13,657 nucleotides of DNA from Gammaproteobacteria bacterium RIFCSPHIGHO2_02_FULL_42_13 (GTDB lineage: Bacteria > Pseudomonadota > Gammaproteobacteria > UBA12402): NCBI GenBank assembly GCA_001801405.1, contig MGXQ01000079.1, positions 1-13,657 of the forward strand. The letters run 5' to 3'. Positions within the stretch are counted from its first letter, which is position 1. Each line of letters starts with the position of its first letter. The notes under the pieces were generated by a model, which was not told the origin of the DNA, did no database searches, and saw nothing but the letters and a program-made list of their open reading frames with translations. Positions 12,217 through 13,657 of this stretch are shown piece after piece. Both the position numbers and the translations under genes were made by a program.

Positions 12217-13488
12217 TTAAATTACCTTAAGATTATTCATATACGGCTGCAGCACTTCCGGAATGTGAATGCGACCATCTTTGTCTTGATAGTTTTCTAC
12301 AATCGCAATCAACGTACGACCCACGGCCAAACCAGAACCATTTAAGGTATGCACATATTCAGGCTTTTTAGTTTTGGGATTACGCCAGCGCGCTTGCATG
12401 CGGCGCGCCTGAAAACTTTCAAAGTTACTGCAGGACGAAATTTCGCGATAACAATTTTGACTGGGCAACCACACTTCTAAATCATAGGTTTTCGCCGCCG
12501 AAAACCCTATATCGCCCGCACATAAACTCATCACGCGGTACGGAAGTTTTAAATTCTTCAAGATACATTCAGCTTCTGAGGTTAACTCTTCTAATGCCGT
12601 ATAGGAATCATCCGGCTTCACGATACGTACGAGCTCAACTTTTTCAAATTGATGATGGCGAATCATCCCACGCGTATCTTTTCCATAAGAACCCGCTTCG
12701 CTGCGAAAACATGAGGTATAACAAACAAATTTTTCAGGCAAATGTTTTTCTTCAATAATAGAATCGCGCACGATATTAGTCACCGGCACTTCGGCGGTTG
12801 GAACTAAATATAACTCATTTTCGCCTTTCACTTTAAATAAATCTGCTTCAAATTTTGGCAATTGACCGGTACCAAAGAGCGCATCTTTATTTACTAAATA
12901 CGGCACGGAAACTTCTGTATATTGATGCTCTTCGGTATGCACTTCTATCATAAATTGAATGAGCGCACGCTGTAACTGCGCGAATTTTCCATACAAAACA
13001 ACAAAACGTGAACCAGACATTTTGGCAGCGGTTTCAAAATCCATTAATCCCAATTGCTCACCCAAATCGACGTGATCTTTGGGTTTAAAGTCAAATTTAG
13101 GGATGTCACCCCACTTGCGCACTTCAACGTTTTTAGTTGCGTCTAGCCCGGCAGGTACTGATTCATGTGGCAGATTGGGCATATTCCATAAAAATTCATT
13201 GAGTTGATCTTGAATTTGATTTAGCGCATCTTCAGCGGCTTTTAATTCATCGCCTAAGCTAGCCACTTCGGCAAGTAATGGCTTGATATCTTTGCCTTTT
13301 GCTTTAGCCTGACCAATCAATTTAGAACGCTCATTGCGTTTGGCCTGCAAGTCTTCTGCTTTGACCTGGGATTTTTTACGAGCCGTTTCTAAGCGTTGAA
13401 ACTCGGCTGTATCCAAATCAAAGCCACGCTTTTTTAAGTTTTTCGCCACAACTGATAAATTATCGCGCAAATATTTTACATCGAGCAT
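12217..13488 (-). CDS. serS: Seryl-tRNA synthetase
   Basis: This class II aminoacyl-tRNA synthetase charges tRNA-Ser (including the UGA isoacceptor at 11144-11233) and tRNA-Sec. It has 423 aa, the usual bacterial length. The N-terminal long antiparallel coiled-coil arm (about 27-100), which grips the tRNA variable arm, is followed by the catalytic core: motif 1 around 180-199, TAE (231-233), motif 2 FRSEAGSYGKDTRGMIRHHQFEK (261-283) and motif 3 GSGLAVGRTLIAIVENY (384-400). ATG 13488 is supported by AGGATAGGG a few bases upstream and by the conserved MLDVKYLRDN start. It is transcribed alone from an extended -10 promoter. The identification is certain. Confidence 0.98.
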   Translation of the reverse strand: MLDVKYLRDNLSVVAKNLKKRGFDLDTAEFQRLETARKKSQVKAEDLQAKRNERSKLIGQAKAKGKDIKPLLAEVASLGDELKAAEDALNQIQDQLNEFLWNMPNLPHESVPAGLDATKNVEVRKWGDIPKFDFKPKDHVDLGEQLGLMDFETAAKMSGSRFVVLYGKFAQLQRALIQFMIEVHTEEHQYTEVSVPYLVNKDALFGTGQLPKFEADLFKVKGENELYLVPTAEVPVTNIVRDSIIEEKHLPEKFVCYTSCFRSEAGSYGKDTRGMIRHHQFEKVELVRIVKPDDSYTALEELTSEAECILKNLKLPYRVMSLCAGDIGFSAAKTYDLEVWLPSQNCYREISSCSNFESFQARRMQARWRNPKTKKPEYVHTLNGSGLAVGRTLIAIVENYQDKDGRIHIPEVLQPYMNNLKVI

Positions 13489-13522
13489 ATGCCCTATCCT
13501 TTCGTTAATTAGTGTCGGATCG

Positions 13523-13531
13523 AGTATAACA
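13523..13531 (-). promoter_or_regulatory. serS extended -10 promoter
   Basis: On the minus strand TG-t-TATACT lies 35 bp before the serS start. I find no good -35, so the extended -10 probably drives it. Confidence 0.55.
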
Positions 13532-13547
13532 AAAGTTTTGCCATTCC

Positions 13548-13617
13548 GCAGCTCAGAGCTGCCAACAAGAGGCCTCCTGAGATGCTTGCCACGCCTGGCT
13601 TGCAGCAGCTCAGAGCT
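13548..13617. repeat. Repeated palindrome upstream of serS
   Basis: GCAGCTC-A-GAGCTGC (13548-13562) is a perfect 15-bp palindrome. Its first 13 bases recur at 13605-13617. The intervening GC-richer DNA contains further small inverted motifs (GAGGCCTC at 13570-13577). This could be a paired operator just upstream of the serS promoter, or a diverged palindromic repeat. Nothing gene-like is seen from 13489 to the window end. Confidence 0.55.
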
Positions 13618-13657
13618 AGGTGGATTACAAACGATAAGATATGGCTTACATTTTTGC

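Noticed and set aside
13548..13617. Degenerate CRISPR array
   Set aside because: Only two short palindromic copies, no regular spacers and no cas genes.

Overview
The window looks like chromosome from an AT-rich gammaproteobacterium. Its gene order gacA/uvrY-uvrC-pgsA-tRNA-Gly-tRNA-Cys-tRNA-Leu matches the Escherichia coli order uvrY-uvrC-pgsA-glyW-cysT-leuZ, and a tRNA-Ser(UGA) beside a YccA-type BI-1 gene matches E. coli serT-yccA. The AT-rich, repeat-bearing context and one eukaryote-like gene suggest a host-associated lineage such as the Legionellales (Legionella/Coxiella/Rickettsiella/Berkiella-like). That placement is inference, not proof.

Layout. (1) 1-961: folD behind an extended -10 promoter. 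(2) 962-2025: two nearly identical 95-bp REP-like repeats (1021-1115, 1931-2025) bracket a two-gene cassette of small charged coiled-coil proteins with its own promoter. (3) 2023-3822 (-): an outer-membrane TpsB/FhaC-type two-partner secretion transporter with no partner in view; its stop codon lies in the second repeat. (4) 3972-5615 (-): a eukaryote-like protein with a ZAR1/ZCCHC24-like 3CxxC zinc finger plus an RRM, and upstream of it a class I SAM methyltransferase. (5) 5684-7590: a type IV toxin-antitoxin pair of AbiE type between a 57-bp tRNA-Leu 3'-half remnant and the intact tRNA-Leu(UAA) gene. This has the geometry of an integrated tRNA island but contains no integrase. (6) 7502-11062 (-): tRNA-Leu, tRNA-Cys, a third REP-like element, tRNA-Gly, pgsA, uvrC and a GacA/UvrY/LetA response regulator. 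(7) 11144-12175: tRNA-Ser(UGA) and yccA. (8) 12217-13488 (-): serS, with a palindromic repeat region upstream.

The core genes (folate C1 metabolism, UvrABC repair, phosphatidylglycerol synthesis, GacA regulation, tRNA charging) form a conserved backbone. The accessory material sits in 962-5615 and in the tRNA-Leu island. The most interesting items are the 3CxxC+RRM gene, which is a candidate host-acquired RNA-binding effector, and the integrase-less AbiE cassette. The cassette's two att copies differ by a compensated base pair in the T-stem, and its promoter carries a 31-bp palindrome that is probably the antitoxin operator.
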